64,000 nucleotides of DNA from an uncultured Opitutaceae bacterium (GTDB taxonomy: Bacteria; Verrucomicrobiota; Verrucomicrobiia; Opitutales; Opitutaceae): the NCBI GenBank assembly GCA_903890485.1, contig CAITBM010000069.1, forward strand, positions 1-64,000, given 5' to 3'. The notes beneath the pieces are model-generated. The model had not been told where the DNA came from. It searched no databases and worked only from the letters and a program-made list of their open reading frames with translations. Positions 8,696 through 17,608 of this stretch are shown here, piece after piece. Every line of letters starts with the position of its first letter. The stretch's first letter is position 1. The translations under genes and the position numbers were made by a program.

Positions 8696-9751
8696 CTACG
8701 GCGAGGAGGGACGATGGTCGCGGTAGCTGTCCCATCCCCGCAGCCATTCGCGGACGACCACGCTGCCCACGGTGTAGGCCGACTCGAATGCCTCGTCCTC
8801 GGCCATGTAGGCGCTCGCAGAGCCGTAGCGCAGGCTGTCGGCCGAGGTTACGCCGGGACGCGGGACGCAATAGTCGCTCGCCGTCCGCAGGATGAGCACC
8901 CTCTTGGGGTCCACCTTGCCCGCGTTTCCGAGAAAGGTCATGGCCTGGAGGAATGCGCTGTCCTCGCACGACGACGTGGTGAAGGTCCCCTTGCCGCCGG
9001 TGTAGAGCGACACCCACCGCCTCGCCCAATCGGTGGCGAGCTTCCCCTGCCAGTAGGTCGCCGAGCACAGGTTGTCGCCGATCAGAACAAAGGGGGGCTT
9101 CTGGGCGTTCGGGAAGCCGGTGAAGAGCAGCCGGAATTTGCGCATCCCGTCCGAATCGGGAACCGGGGTCAGGTGCGTGAGCCCATAGGCCCAGTGGACC
9201 AGGCCCTCGTCCAGGTGGTAGACCTGGCCAATGTTGGCGCCCACCGGGTCGAACGGGGTCGTGGCGTCCCAGGGTATCCTCCCGTCGGGCCAGTCCTTCG
9301 GTATCTCCCGCGGATCGATGTAGTTGTTCAGGTCGCCGTCCACGACCCACTCGGCCCATGCGGCGCTCCCCATGGAGGCCCGGAGCGGGTCCACCCCGGC
9401 GGTCCCGGCCAGGATCCAGTACGCCCGCGTCAGGTCGAACCGGGGATCGAGTCCCAGGGCCATGATGGACGCCGCCGCCCGCGCCGTCGCCATTCCTGTC
9501 ATGACCTCCAAGACCCCGTCTTTGTTCATGTGGAGGGGTCGGAAGCCGGCCGGAAATGGAATCACCGTGTCCAGGTGCATCCTCTGGATCCACCTCGAGG
9601 CCTCCCCGTCCGATTCCCCGGTCGCCTTCGGGTTGTCGTAGTCGTGCTCAAAGGTGGTCACGATGACGACCTTGACCGGGATCGGTGGGGGCGCCTCCGC
9701 CCTGGACTCCAGGCACACCAGGGGCAGGATAAGCAATAGGAGTCGTCTCAT
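8696..9751 (-). CDS. purine nucleoside permease-like (NUP family) secreted protein
   Basis: About 351 aa. Starts at ATG 9751 ([20 protein letters not shown]), a signal peptide; an alternative ATG is 9 bases upstream. The mature part begins [10 protein letters not shown] and contains [19 protein letters not shown] and [13 protein letters not shown], the conserved segments of the NUP family (PF06516), a nucleoside-phosphorylase-like fold first described as fungal purine nucleoside permease. Bacterial members have signal peptides and probably act in the periplasm on purine nucleosides. It is divergent (104-base gap) from adenine deaminase, consistent with purine uptake or salvage. Confidence 0.8.
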   Translation of the reverse strand: MRRLLLLILPLVCLESRAEAPPPIPVKVVIVTTFEHDYDNPKATGESDGEASRWIQRMHLDTVIPFPAGFRPLHMNKDGVLEVMTGMATARAAASIMALGLDPRFDLTRAYWILAGTAGVDPLRASMGSAAWAEWVVDGDLNNYIDPREIPKDWPDGRIPWDATTPFDPVGANIGQVYHLDEGLVHWAYGLTHLTPVPDSDGMRKFRLLFTGFPNAQKPPFVLIGDNLCSATYWQGKLATDWARRWVSLYTGGKGTFTTSSCEDSAFLQAMTFLGNAGKVDPKRVLILRTASDYCVPRPGVTSADSLRYGSASAYMAEDEAFESAYTVGSVVVREWLRGWDSYRDHRPSSP

Positions 9752-9855
9752 GGGAGGCATCGGGGAGCACGGATCGTGCCCCCCATCGGCCTTTCGTGTC
9801 AAAGCAAACGGCTCGCCTCTGCGGGCCGGGGACGACAAACCTCTCATTAGAAAGC

Positions 9856-11673
9856 ATGCCGATGTCGCTCACCCGCTTCTCCGTCCCGCCGCTCCACACG
9901 CAGACCCGGACCCTGGCTGCAGTGGCTATGGGCCGCGAGCTGCCCGACCTGGTCATCACCGGGGCCCGCGTGCTCTCGACGTACACCGAGCGGATCCACG
10001 CCGACCGCGAGGTGTGGATCAAGGGCGGGCGCATCGCCGCCGTGAAGCCGGCCGGATCCTGCAGGGCTTCCAAGTCGGGCTCCGTCCGGCGCTTTGACGC
10101 GCGTGGAGGGATCATCGCCCCGGGGCTCGTCGACCCCCACATCCACATCGAGAGCTCGATGATGACGGCGTGCGCCTACGCGGAGCCTGCGCTGCTCAAT
10201 GGCACCACCACGATATTCTGCGACAGCCACGAGATCGGGAACGTATGCGACTCAAAGGGGATCGAGTGGATGCTCCAGGATGCCCGGCAGGCGCCCCTCT
10301 CCATCTTTCTCACCGTGCCGAGCACGGTGCCGGCCACCGGGCCCCGGTTCGAGACCGCCGGCGGCGACCTGACGCCGGCCAAGGTGGGAAGGATCTTCGA
10401 CCGTTGGCCCGAGGCGGTCGCCCTCGGCGAGAAGATGGACTTCGTGAAGGTCGCCCTCGGCGACAGGAGGAGCCACTCGGTCCTGGCGGAGGCGATCCGG
10501 CGCGGACTGCCCGTGTCGGGGCACATCTACGGCCGCGAGTTCGTGGCAGCCGGCGCGGCGTCCGGGATCTCGGACACCCATGAGGCGATCGACCGCGCGA
10601 TCTCCGACGACTTCCTGGAAAACGGCGTCTGGGTCTTCCTGCGCGGGGGCAATCCGGCGACGCCCTGGAACTCCCTTCCCCAGGCGATCAAGGCGGTGAC
10701 GGAGCTCGGCGCGAGCACCAAGCGCGTCTGTGTGTGCACGGACGACCGGGATGCGGACGACCTCTTCCTGTTCGGCATGGACTGGGTGGTGCAGTCGGCG
10801 GTGAGGGCCGGGATCAAGCCCGCGGTGGCCTGGAGCATGGGCTCGCTCCACCCGGCGACCCGCTTCGCCATGGACGGGAACATCGGCGGAATCGCGCCCT
10901 CGCGCCGCGCGGACCTGGTGCTCTTAAACGACGCCCTCGAGCCCCGGTGCACCTGGTACGGCGGGGAACTCGTCGTCGAGGACGGGAAGGTGACCCCCCT
11001 CCTCGACCGGGCGCTCTCGCGGCGCTACCGCTACCCCAAGGCCGCATACCGGACCGTGGTAGTGCCGGCCAATCCCGTTCTTGTCCCCGCGCTTCCCAAG
11101 CGGACCTCGACGGCCAATGTGATCAAGGCGGCCCTCCCCGGAATCATCATGATCCACGACCGGGTGAGGATCGACCCGTCGACTCCCGGCGGCTGGCCCG
11201 GCATATTTAAGAAGCACAAGCTGTGCTTCGTCACGGTGGTCGAGCGCCACGGGAAGACCGGAGGAGTCGCACACGGCCTCCTTGGCAACTTCGGGCTGAG
11301 GGACGGCGCCGTCGCGAGCTCCGTGGGCCATGACGCGCACAACATCATCATCGCGGGCACCACCGAGGCCGACATGAGGAAGGCTCTCGCGGAGGTCAGG
11401 CGCATGCGGGGCGGGGTGTGCGTCGTGCGCAGGGGAAAGGTGACGGCGAGCGTCGCCCTTCCGGTCGCCGGCCTCATGTCGGACAAGCGTGCCCCCCGGG
11501 TGGCGGCCGAGACCTCGCGCCTGAAGAAGGCGTGGCGCGCGGCTGGCTGCACGCTCCCCTACATGGGCTTCAACCTGATCCCCCTTTCCGTGATCCCCGA
11601 GATCCGCATCACCGACAAGGGGCTGGTGACCGTCCCCGACACCCGCGTCATCCCTCTTTTTGAGAGGGCCTAA
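9856..11673 (+). CDS. ade: adenine deaminase
   Basis: 605 aa from ATG 9856. Converts adenine to hypoxanthine and ammonia. The amidohydrolase metal motif [11 protein letters not shown] lies in the first third; downstream are [28 protein letters not shown] and the C-terminal ADE-specific domain with GHDAHNI. This arrangement and length match bacterial Ade (COG1001), distinct from the shorter eukaryote-like adenosine deaminases. The frame extends to 9796 but that extension lacks family similarity. It is divergent from the NUP gene and followed by patB and a second nucleobase deaminase on the same strand. Confidence 0.92.
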   Translation: MPMSLTRFSVPPLHTQTRTLAAVAMGRELPDLVITGARVLSTYTERIHADREVWIKGGRIAAVKPAGSCRASKSGSVRRFDARGGIIAPGLVDPHIHIESSMMTACAYAEPALLNGTTTIFCDSHEIGNVCDSKGIEWMLQDARQAPLSIFLTVPSTVPATGPRFETAGGDLTPAKVGRIFDRWPEAVALGEKMDFVKVALGDRRSHSVLAEAIRRGLPVSGHIYGREFVAAGAASGISDTHEAIDRAISDDFLENGVWVFLRGGNPATPWNSLPQAIKAVTELGASTKRVCVCTDDRDADDLFLFGMDWVVQSAVRAGIKPAVAWSMGSLHPATRFAMDGNIGGIAPSRRADLVLLNDALEPRCTWYGGELVVEDGKVTPLLDRALSRRYRYPKAAYRTVVVPANPVLVPALPKRTSTANVIKAALPGIIMIHDRVRIDPSTPGGWPGIFKKHKLCFVTVVERHGKTGGVAHGLLGNFGLRDGAVASSVGHDAHNIIIAGTTEADMRKALAEVRRMRGGVCVVRRGKVTASVALPVAGLMSDKRAPRVAAETSRLKKAWRAAGCTLPYMGFNLIPLSVIPEIRITDKGLVTVPDTRVIPLFERA

Positions 11674-11688
11674 AAAACGTTCGGAATC

Positions 11689-11718
11689 GGGGGGCGGTTC
11701 TGGTTGGCTGCGCCCCCC
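11689..11718. repeat. GC-rich inverted repeat ending one base before the patB start
   Basis: GGGGGGCG at 11689-11696 and CGCCCCCC at 11711-11718 form a perfect 8-bp stem with a 14-base loop. No T run follows on either strand, so it is not a standard terminator. It occupies the whole ribosome-binding region of the ATG at 11720 and could reduce translation initiation or mark the 3' end of the ade message. Confidence 0.6.
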
Positions 11719-11719
11719 A

Positions 11720-12880
11720 ATGAGCTTCAATTTCGACAAGACCGCCGACCGGCGGGGCTCCGACTCCCAGAAATGGCAGAAGTATGCCGGCCGCGACATC
11801 CTTCCCATGTGGGTCGCGGACATGGACTTCGACGTCGCTCCGGCGATTGTTGAGGCGGTCGAGCGGAGGGCCAAGCACCCGATCTTCGGCTATGCCCGCC
11901 CCGTGAAGTCGACGGTTGGCGCCATCGTTGGCGCGATGGCGGACCGCTATCGTTGGGCCATTGATCCCTCCTGGATCGTCTGGCTTCCGGGCCTGGTGTG
12001 CGGACTGAACGTCGTCTGCCGCGCGTTCGCCGACGACGGCGACGAGGTGCTCAGCCTCACGCCGGTCTATCCCCCCTTCACGGCGGCTCCCCGGTACCAG
12101 GGGCGAGTGGCGAAGGGCGTCCCCCTGGTCCTCGATGCGGGCGCACGGCACTGGGGTATCGACTGGGAGGCCCTGGAGCGCGCGGTCACGCCCCGCACGC
12201 GCCTCTTTATCTTCTGCCACCCGCACAATCCGGTCGCGCGGGTGTGGACCCGGGGCGAGATCGAGCGCATCGCCGAATTCTGCGCGCGCCACAACCTGGT
12301 GCTCTGCTCGGACGACATCCACTGCGACCTCCTCCTGGAGCCCGGCGCGGTACACGAGCCGTTCGGGGTGGTCGCCCCGGGCGCGGCGGCGCGCACGGTG
12401 ACCCTCATGGCCCCAAGCAAGACGTACAACATGCCGGGGCTGGGAACCTCGTTCGCGATCATCCCCGACCCCGCGGCCCGCGCCCGCTTCGCGCGGGCGT
12501 CGGCAGGGATCGTCGCCGAGGTGAACGCCCTCGGCTACGCAGCCTGCGAGGCCGCCTACCGCGACAGCGAGCCCTGGCGCCTCGACCTGATTGCCTACCT
12601 TCGATCGAACCGCGACTTCCTCCTGGATTTCGTCGCGCGGGAGTTGCCGGGCGTCCGGGTGGAGGCGCCGATCCAGGCAACCTACCTGGCCTGGTTGAAC
12701 GTCCGCGACCTCCGCCTGGCGAACCCCGTGAAGCACTTCGAGGACCATGGGGTGGGCCTGAGCGACGGGGCCGCCTTCGCGGCCCCTCCCGGCAGCCATG
12801 TGAGGATCAACTTCGGATGCCCTCGGGCAACGCTTGCCGAGGGCCTCTCGCGGATGAAGGCTGCGCTCGGCAGCGTATGA
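11720..12880 (+). CDS. PatB/MalY-type aminotransferase, putative cystathionine beta-lyase
   Basis: 386 aa, PLP fold-type I. N terminus MSFNFDKTADRRGSDSQKW and LPMWVADMDFDVAP are diagnostic of the MalY/PatB C-S lyase group. The PLP lysine is in MAPSKTYNMPGLGTSF and the phosphate-binding/Asp segment is ICHPHNPVARVW-like (read as FCHPHNPVARVW). Substrates are cystathionine, cysteine or S-conjugates, giving pyruvate, ammonia and a thiol. It overlaps the next gene by 4 bases (ATGA), so it is co-translated with a nucleobase deaminase. The pairing suggests nitrogen scavenging, but that is inference. Confidence 0.87.
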   Translation: MSFNFDKTADRRGSDSQKWQKYAGRDILPMWVADMDFDVAPAIVEAVERRAKHPIFGYARPVKSTVGAIVGAMADRYRWAIDPSWIVWLPGLVCGLNVVCRAFADDGDEVLSLTPVYPPFTAAPRYQGRVAKGVPLVLDAGARHWGIDWEALERAVTPRTRLFIFCHPHNPVARVWTRGEIERIAEFCARHNLVLCSDDIHCDLLLEPGAVHEPFGVVAPGAAARTVTLMAPSKTYNMPGLGTSFAIIPDPAARARFARASAGIVAEVNALGYAACEAAYRDSEPWRLDLIAYLRSNRDFLLDFVARELPGVRVEAPIQATYLAWLNVRDLRLANPVKHFEDHGVGLSDGAAFAAPPGSHVRINFGCPRATLAEGLSRMKAALGSV

Positions 12881-14250
12881 GCCAGGCCGGCCCAAGGCCG
12901 CCCACCCTCCTCGTCCGGAACGCGGACGTTCTGGTGACCATGGACGGCGGACGCCGCGAGATCCGCGGCGGAGGGCTCTTTGCCGAGGGCAACACGATCA
13001 CGGCCGTCGGGCACTCCCGCGACCTGCCCGAGACGGCAGACCGGGTCCTCGACTTGTCCGGGCACATCGTCGTGCCAGGCCTGGTCAACACGCACCACCA
13101 CATGTACCAGAGCCTCACCCGGGTGCTTCCCGCCGCCCAGGATGCGAGCCTCTTTGGCTGGCTCGAGGCCCTCTATCCCGTGTGGGCCCGCATGACGCCT
13201 GAGATGCTGCGCGTCTCCACCCTGACCGCGATGGCGGAGCTCCTGCTCTCGGGCTGCACGACATCAAGCGACCACCTTTATCTTTTCCCGAACGGCTGCC
13301 GCCTGGAGGACACGATCGAGTCGGCCGGGGAGATCGGGATGCGATTCCACGCGGCCCGGGGCAGCATGAGCGTCGGGCGCAGCCGCGGCGGCCTGCCCCC
13401 CGACAGCCTGGTCGAGGACGAGCGGAGCATCCTCGAGGACACGCAGCGGGTGATCGAGGCCCACCATGATCCGTCTCCGCTCGCGATGCTGAGGGTGGCC
13501 GTCGCCCCCTGCTCCCCGTTCTCGGTGAGCCGGGAATTGATGCGCGAGTCGGCGAGCCTCGCCCGAGCGCTCAGGGTCTCGCTCCACACCCACTTGGCCG
13601 AGAACGACAACGACGTCGCCTACAGCGTGGAGAAATTCGGGATGACTCCCGCGGAATACGCAGAGGACCTGGGCTGGGTGGGTCCCGACGTGTGGCATGC
13701 GCACTGCGTGAAGCTGGACGAGGCCGGCATCGCCCTCTTCGCGGGCACCCGCACCGGCGTCGCCCACTGCCCGTGCTCAAACATGCGGCTCGGCTCGGGG
13801 ACGGCCCCGGTGTGCCGGATGGTTGCAAGCGGGATCGCCGTGGGTCTCGGGGTCGATGGGTCGGCGTCAAACGATGGCGGCAACATGCTCGGCGAGGCAC
13901 GCCAGGCTCTCCTTCTCCAGCGCGTGGGGCTCGGGCCCTCCGCAATGACGGCCCGGCAGGCGCTCGAGCTGGCGACCCTCAACGGCGCCCGCGTGCTCGG
14001 CCGCAACGACATCGGGAGCCTCGAGCCGGGCATGGCGGCCGACTTCGCGGCCTTCGACCTTAGCGGGGTGAACACCGCCGGCGCACTCCACGACCCCGTC
14101 GCGGCCCTGGTATTCTGCGCCCCGGCCCAGTCGAGCTGGGTGGTTGTGAACGGCAGGGTTGTCGTCGAGGAGGGGAGGCTGAGGACCATCGACCTGCCCT
14201 TGGTCCTCGAGCGTCACAACCGCCTCGCCCAGAGGCTCGTCTCGGTCTAG
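12877..14250 (+). CDS. 8-oxoguanine deaminase-like amidohydrolase (TrzN/SsnA/Atz group)
   Basis: 457 aa from the ATG that overlaps the patB stop. Metal-binding motif VNTHHHMYQSLTR, then HTHLAEN, WHAHCVKLD, VAHCPCSNMRLGSG and GVDGSASND, in the order of subtype-III amidohydrolases. The sequence style (YQSLTR...FGWLEALYPVW, CSNMRLGSG) fits 8-oxoguanine deaminase, which converts 8-oxoguanine to urate; guanine, s-triazine or isoxanthopterin substrates are possible alternatives. Cytoplasmic. Together with adenine deaminase and the NUP protein it forms a purine-base set within 6 kb. Confidence 0.85.
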   Translation: MSQAGPRPPTLLVRNADVLVTMDGGRREIRGGGLFAEGNTITAVGHSRDLPETADRVLDLSGHIVVPGLVNTHHHMYQSLTRVLPAAQDASLFGWLEALYPVWARMTPEMLRVSTLTAMAELLLSGCTTSSDHLYLFPNGCRLEDTIESAGEIGMRFHAARGSMSVGRSRGGLPPDSLVEDERSILEDTQRVIEAHHDPSPLAMLRVAVAPCSPFSVSRELMRESASLARALRVSLHTHLAENDNDVAYSVEKFGMTPAEYAEDLGWVGPDVWHAHCVKLDEAGIALFAGTRTGVAHCPCSNMRLGSGTAPVCRMVASGIAVGLGVDGSASNDGGNMLGEARQALLLQRVGLGPSAMTARQALELATLNGARVLGRNDIGSLEPGMAADFAAFDLSGVNTAGALHDPVAALVFCAPAQSSWVVVNGRVVVEEGRLRTIDLPLVLERHNRLAQRLVSV

Positions 14251-14279
14251 CGGACGGGGCAACCTAGGCGCCGAACCGC

Positions 14280-15386
14280 ATGCGCATCGGGACCCTAGAC
14301 CTTGCCTCCAACCTTTTCCTGTCGCCCCTCGCAGGCTACACGAACCTGCCCATGCGGCAGACGATCCGCGAGCTCGGGGGCCTCGGCTGGGCGACAACGG
14401 ACCTGGTGAACGCCCGATCGCTGATCGAGCGCAACCCCACGGCGATGAAGCTCGTCGAGTCGGGGGAAGGCGACCGACCGCTCGCGATCCAGCTCTTCGG
14501 AAGCGTGCCCTCGGAGATGCGCGAGGCCGCCGCGATCTGCGAGGGCCTGGGAGCGCAATCGGTGGACATCAACATGGGCTGCCCCGTTAAGAAGGTGACG
14601 AAGATCGGCGGCGGATCCGCGATGATGACGGAGTTGGAAAAGACGGCCGACCTGGTCCGCGGGATGGTCGAGGCGGTCAAGATCCCGGTGACGGCGAAGA
14701 TGCGCCTGGGCTGGGATGCCGAAAACATCACCGCCCCCGACCTCGCCCGCGCGCTTGAGGGGGCGGGCGTCGCTGCGGTGTTCATCCACGGCCGGACGCG
14801 CGCCCAGGGGTTTTCCGGGAGCGTGAACCTTGCCGGCATCCGAGCGGTGGTGCAGGCCGTCAAGTCCATCCCGGTGATCGGGAACGGGGACGTGACGACG
14901 CCCGAGGCCGCGCGGCACATGATCTCCGAGACGGGATGCGCGGGCGTGAGCATCGGGCGCGGGGCCTTCTACGACCCATGGATCTTCCGCCGGACCGAGC
15001 ACCTCCTCTCGACGGGCGTGCTGCTCCCCGAGCCCGTGTTCCCGGAGCGCATCAGCGTCCTGCGGCGCCACTTTGAGCGGTACTGCGAGTTCTACGGCGA
15101 GGCGCGGGGAGCCCGCCTGTTCCGCAAGGTCGCGCCCTGGTATGCGCGGCGCTTCGGGCCGTCCCGGCCTTTCAAGCAGCGCATCCTGTCGATCGAGTCG
15201 CGCGCCGATTTCGAGTCCGTGATTGCCGAGTACCTCGCGTGGCGCGCGGCGTTCTGCGACGCGTCCGGCGAGCTGCTGCCCAAGTTCCGCCCTGCGCCGC
15301 TCGCCGTTGATTTTTCCGAGGGCGATGCCGGGGTGTTCGCCCGGGAGAGTATCCCGGTGCCGCGCGGGCCGGTGGAAACCTGGTGA
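14280..15386 (+). CDS. dusB: tRNA-dihydrouridine synthase (DusB type)
   Basis: 368 aa FMN enzyme reducing uridines in the tRNA D-loop. Start is MRIGTLDLASNLFLSPLAGYTNLP, with the flavin-binding PLAGYTN. The catalytic cysteine is in INMGCPVKKV, followed by GGGSAMM, the KMRLGWD substrate region, HGRTRAQGFSG and GNGDV (phosphate-binding loop). The C-terminal helical domain is present, and the length is slightly over the usual 320-340. It lies 29 bases after the deaminase and may be read from the same transcript. It ends 9 bases before the convergent proline-rich gene. Confidence 0.92.
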   Translation: MRIGTLDLASNLFLSPLAGYTNLPMRQTIRELGGLGWATTDLVNARSLIERNPTAMKLVESGEGDRPLAIQLFGSVPSEMREAAAICEGLGAQSVDINMGCPVKKVTKIGGGSAMMTELEKTADLVRGMVEAVKIPVTAKMRLGWDAENITAPDLARALEGAGVAAVFIHGRTRAQGFSGSVNLAGIRAVVQAVKSIPVIGNGDVTTPEAARHMISETGCAGVSIGRGAFYDPWIFRRTEHLLSTGVLLPEPVFPERISVLRRHFERYCEFYGEARGARLFRKVAPWYARRFGPSRPFKQRILSIESRADFESVIAEYLAWRAAFCDASGELLPKFRPAPLAVDFSEGDAGVFARESIPVPRGPVETW

Positions 15387-15395
15387 ACGGGGCCC

Positions 15396-16478
15396 CTAGT
15401 AGTTCTTGGAGCAGACGGCCCCCGTCGTGTCCTTGAAATAGATCACCTTGTTGACCGCGTCGATGCGGTCGAAGGTGATGCCGAGCGCGCTCTCCACGAC
15501 CATTCCCTCGCGGACGATGCTGCCGTTGATCAGGGCCCTCGAGGGCTTTCCCTGAAACACGCCGCCGATGCTGGCCCCGGCGACAAAGGTCCTGAACGCC
15601 GCGCTCGCAGCCGGCGCGGCGTCAATCCGCGTGCTGTTCACCTTCACCTCGTTGGTGATGGTCGTCTGCGCCATCACGACCTCGGTTGCAGGCGTGGGTG
15701 TCGGGGCCTCCTGGGCGTTTCCCGTGTCGACCTTCGTCTGGACGGCAACGGGTTTTGGCCCAGTGTCGACCGGCTTCGTCCCGTCCTTGGGCACCTTGTT
15801 CGCGGCGTCGACGGCGGGATCCTTCTTCGGCTTGGCGATCGGGGGCGCCAACTTGAGCTCCTGGCTCGGCCCGGGAAAGAAGATCCGGTAGGTGTACACT
15901 CCGCCGATGGCGAATGCCACCACCAGGACGGCAATGCCCCCTTTCATGATGGGGCTTAGGGCGGCCCGCTTGCGCAGGACCCCCGACTTGCCGGGCTTAA
16001 CCGGGGGCTTGCCGCCCACCTTCAGCGGGACCTCGGCTGCAACCTTGATGTTGAGTCCGGGCTTCGCCACGGGCGGCTTTCCGCCAGCCGGGGGCGGGGG
16101 CGCCAGCGAAAGCTTGGGCACACCGCCGGGAACGGGAGGTTCGGCAGCTGATCCCGGGGGAGGCGGAGGCGGCGCCGAAAGGACCGACATGGGCGGCATC
16201 GAAGCGGACGAGGGCGGCGGCGGCGGTGCGTCGACGGGAAGCGGGCGAAGACCGAGCGCCGACGGCGGCGGGGGCGGAGGAGGCAGGCCCGACGAGGCAA
16301 AGCCCGGCGGCTCCGGAGGCAAATCCGGCGGGGCGATGAACGGCTGGGACTCGGCAGGCGGGGAGGGCGGAGCCCCCATTTGGGGGTTTCGCTTCGGCCT
16401 CAGCTTGAACACAGGGAGGTCCTCCCGCGGAGCCTCCGGCGCAGGCGGGGCCTCATAGGCGGACGGGCCCGGGGGGGG
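15396..16478 (-). pseudogene. proline-rich single-pass membrane protein, C-terminal part (after frameshift)
   Basis: Open frame that resumes in the homopolymer tract and continues the proline-rich text begun at 16743: PSAYEAPPAPEAP then the charged element FKLRPKR, which resembles the LRLKPR elements of the N-terminal part. After about 180 residues of Pro-rich linker comes one transmembrane helix (about GGIAVLVVAFAIGGVYTY), then an exported domain ending SIGGVFQGKPSRALINGSIVREGMVVESALGITF and a terminal KNY. The C-terminal domain looks like a small beta-rich bacterial domain of unknown function. Orientation is probably cytoplasmic linker, membrane, periplasmic domain. Whether the gene is broken or slippage-expressed is unresolved. 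Confidence 0.6.
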
Positions 16479-16743
16479 GAGGAGGAGGAGGGGGTGGCGG
16501 GGGTGGCGCAGGGGCCTCGGCGACAAACGGCTCAGGGGGCGGCTGCGCCTGATCAGTCTTGGAAGCTGCTTCCGTTGAGAGATTTAAACGTGGCTTTAGG
16601 CGCAGGCGACTTGTCCCTTCGCCGCCCTCGGCACTCGCCGGAGGAGGGGGCGGTGGGGCTGCCGGAGGCTCCGGCGGAGGCGACGACCCTGCCCCAGCCG
16701 GCGGACGCGGCTTTAGGCGCAGTGGTTGCGGCTCGTCGCTCAT
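16453..16743 (-). pseudogene. proline-rich membrane protein, N-terminal part (before frameshift)
   Basis: Starts at ATG 16743 (MSDEPQPLRLKPRPPAG) and runs through two LRLKPR-type basic elements separated by proline-rich linkers. In this frame it stops at TGA 16453-16455 soon after a run of prolines encoded across the G9 tract (C9 on this strand). Removing one C (or adding two) joins it exactly to the downstream frame, which has matching composition and repeat elements. Repeated basic LKPR motifs in Pro-rich context suggest a flexible cytoplasmic tail that binds a partner, but no function is known. Confidence 0.6.
16471..16479. repeat. G9 homopolymer at the frame break
   Basis: Nine consecutive G on the plus strand (C9 in the coding strand), directly followed by GGA-triplet repeats. 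The two halves of the proline-rich gene are in register only if the tract has 8 or 11 residues. Tracts of this length are prone to replication slippage and to sequencing error. Confidence 0.9.
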
Positions 16744-16838
16744 GGGATAGGGTATAAACGACTTAACGGGCAAAACACGAAACCAAAAAGATTCACTCGC
16801 GGTCATAAGCCGCGAACCCCAAACTTACCGAATTGCCC

Positions 16839-17105
16839 ATGAAACGCCTCGTTCCGATCGCCGTTGCGGCCGTAGTGCTCGCAAATTCCAGCTGCCACCT
16901 GTTCTCCAAGAAGAAACCGGCGGCGCCGAAGGAGAGCAAATCCGTCGCAACCGAGGTCGAGAGGGACTTCATGCGCCGCTGGGTCGACAAGCGTGCGGCC
17001 GAGCTCGTGGCCCAGGGATCCCCTTCAGCCGCGGCGCACGATCAGGCGGTTGCCGAGTTCAAGTCGACCTTCACCTACATCGACACGACCAAGAAGCTGA
17101 AGTGA
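16839..17105 (+). CDS. small putative lipoprotein
   Basis: 88 aa from ATG 16839 (a TTG six bases upstream is less likely). Signal MKRLVPIAVAAVVLANSSC has a lipobox-like end, followed by a lysine-rich stretch (KKKPAAPKES) and an alpha-helical region with DFMRRWVDKRAAELVAQG. No family recognised. It diverges from the proline-rich gene (95-base gap) and its stop directly abuts that of the FKBP gene. Likely anchored to the membrane facing the periplasm; role unknown. Confidence 0.75.
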   Translation: MKRLVPIAVAAVVLANSSCHLFSKKKPAAPKESKSVATEVERDFMRRWVDKRAAELVAQGSPSAAAHDQAVAEFKSTFTYIDTTKKLK

Positions 17106-17576
17106 TCAGTTCTCCTTCTTGACGCCGACGACCTCCATGTCGAAGACGAGCGTCGAGTACCCGGGAATCTTGGGCGGGCTCCCCTTGCGGCCGTAGGCAA
17201 GCTCCGGCGGCACGACGACGATCCACTTGTCGCCGACCCTCATCATCTCGAGGATCTGGTCCCAGCCGGCGATCACTTCGCCGCGCCCGACCCGGAAGGT
17301 GAACGGCTTGTCCTTGTCGAGGTTCTTGTCGAAGATCTTCCCGTTCAGGAGCGACCCGATGTAGTTGACCATGACCATGTCGCCCGGACGAAGCTGCGCG
17401 CCGCTGCCGGACTTCTCGACGACGTAGCGGACGCTCATCGAGGTCACCTTTGCGTCGGGCCACTTCTTCTCGACGATGTCGACGTCCTCCGGGGGGAGCC
17501 GTTCGCGCTGGGCATGCGCAACCAGGGGAGCCGCAAGGACCAGGCACATGATCGCAGCAAACCTTAATGGGGCCAT
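17106..17576 (-). CDS. FKBP-type peptidyl-prolyl cis-trans isomerase, exported
   Basis: 156 aa from ATG 17576 (MAPLRFAAIMCLVLAAPLVAHAQ), a signal peptide with AHA-type cleavage. The FKBP domain follows: VNYIGSLLNGKIFDKN, FRVGRGEVIAGWDQ, PPELAYGRKGSPPKIPG and a terminal TLVFDMEVVGV. It catalyses proline isomerisation of periplasmic proteins. It lies 32 bases downstream of the uracil-DNA glycosylase gene in the same direction, so the two may be co-transcribed. An earlier in-frame start at 17612 overlaps that gene's stop and would place the signal core internally. Confidence 0.9.
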   Translation of the reverse strand: MAPLRFAAIMCLVLAAPLVAHAQRERLPPEDVDIVEKKWPDAKVTSMSVRYVVEKSGSGAQLRPGDMVMVNYIGSLLNGKIFDKNLDKDKPFTFRVGRGEVIAGWDQILEMMRVGDKWIVVVPPELAYGRKGSPPKIPGYSTLVFDMEVVGVKKEN

Positions 17577-17608
17577 GGGGGAGTACGGTGCAAAGGAGCG
17601 GGCCGGGG

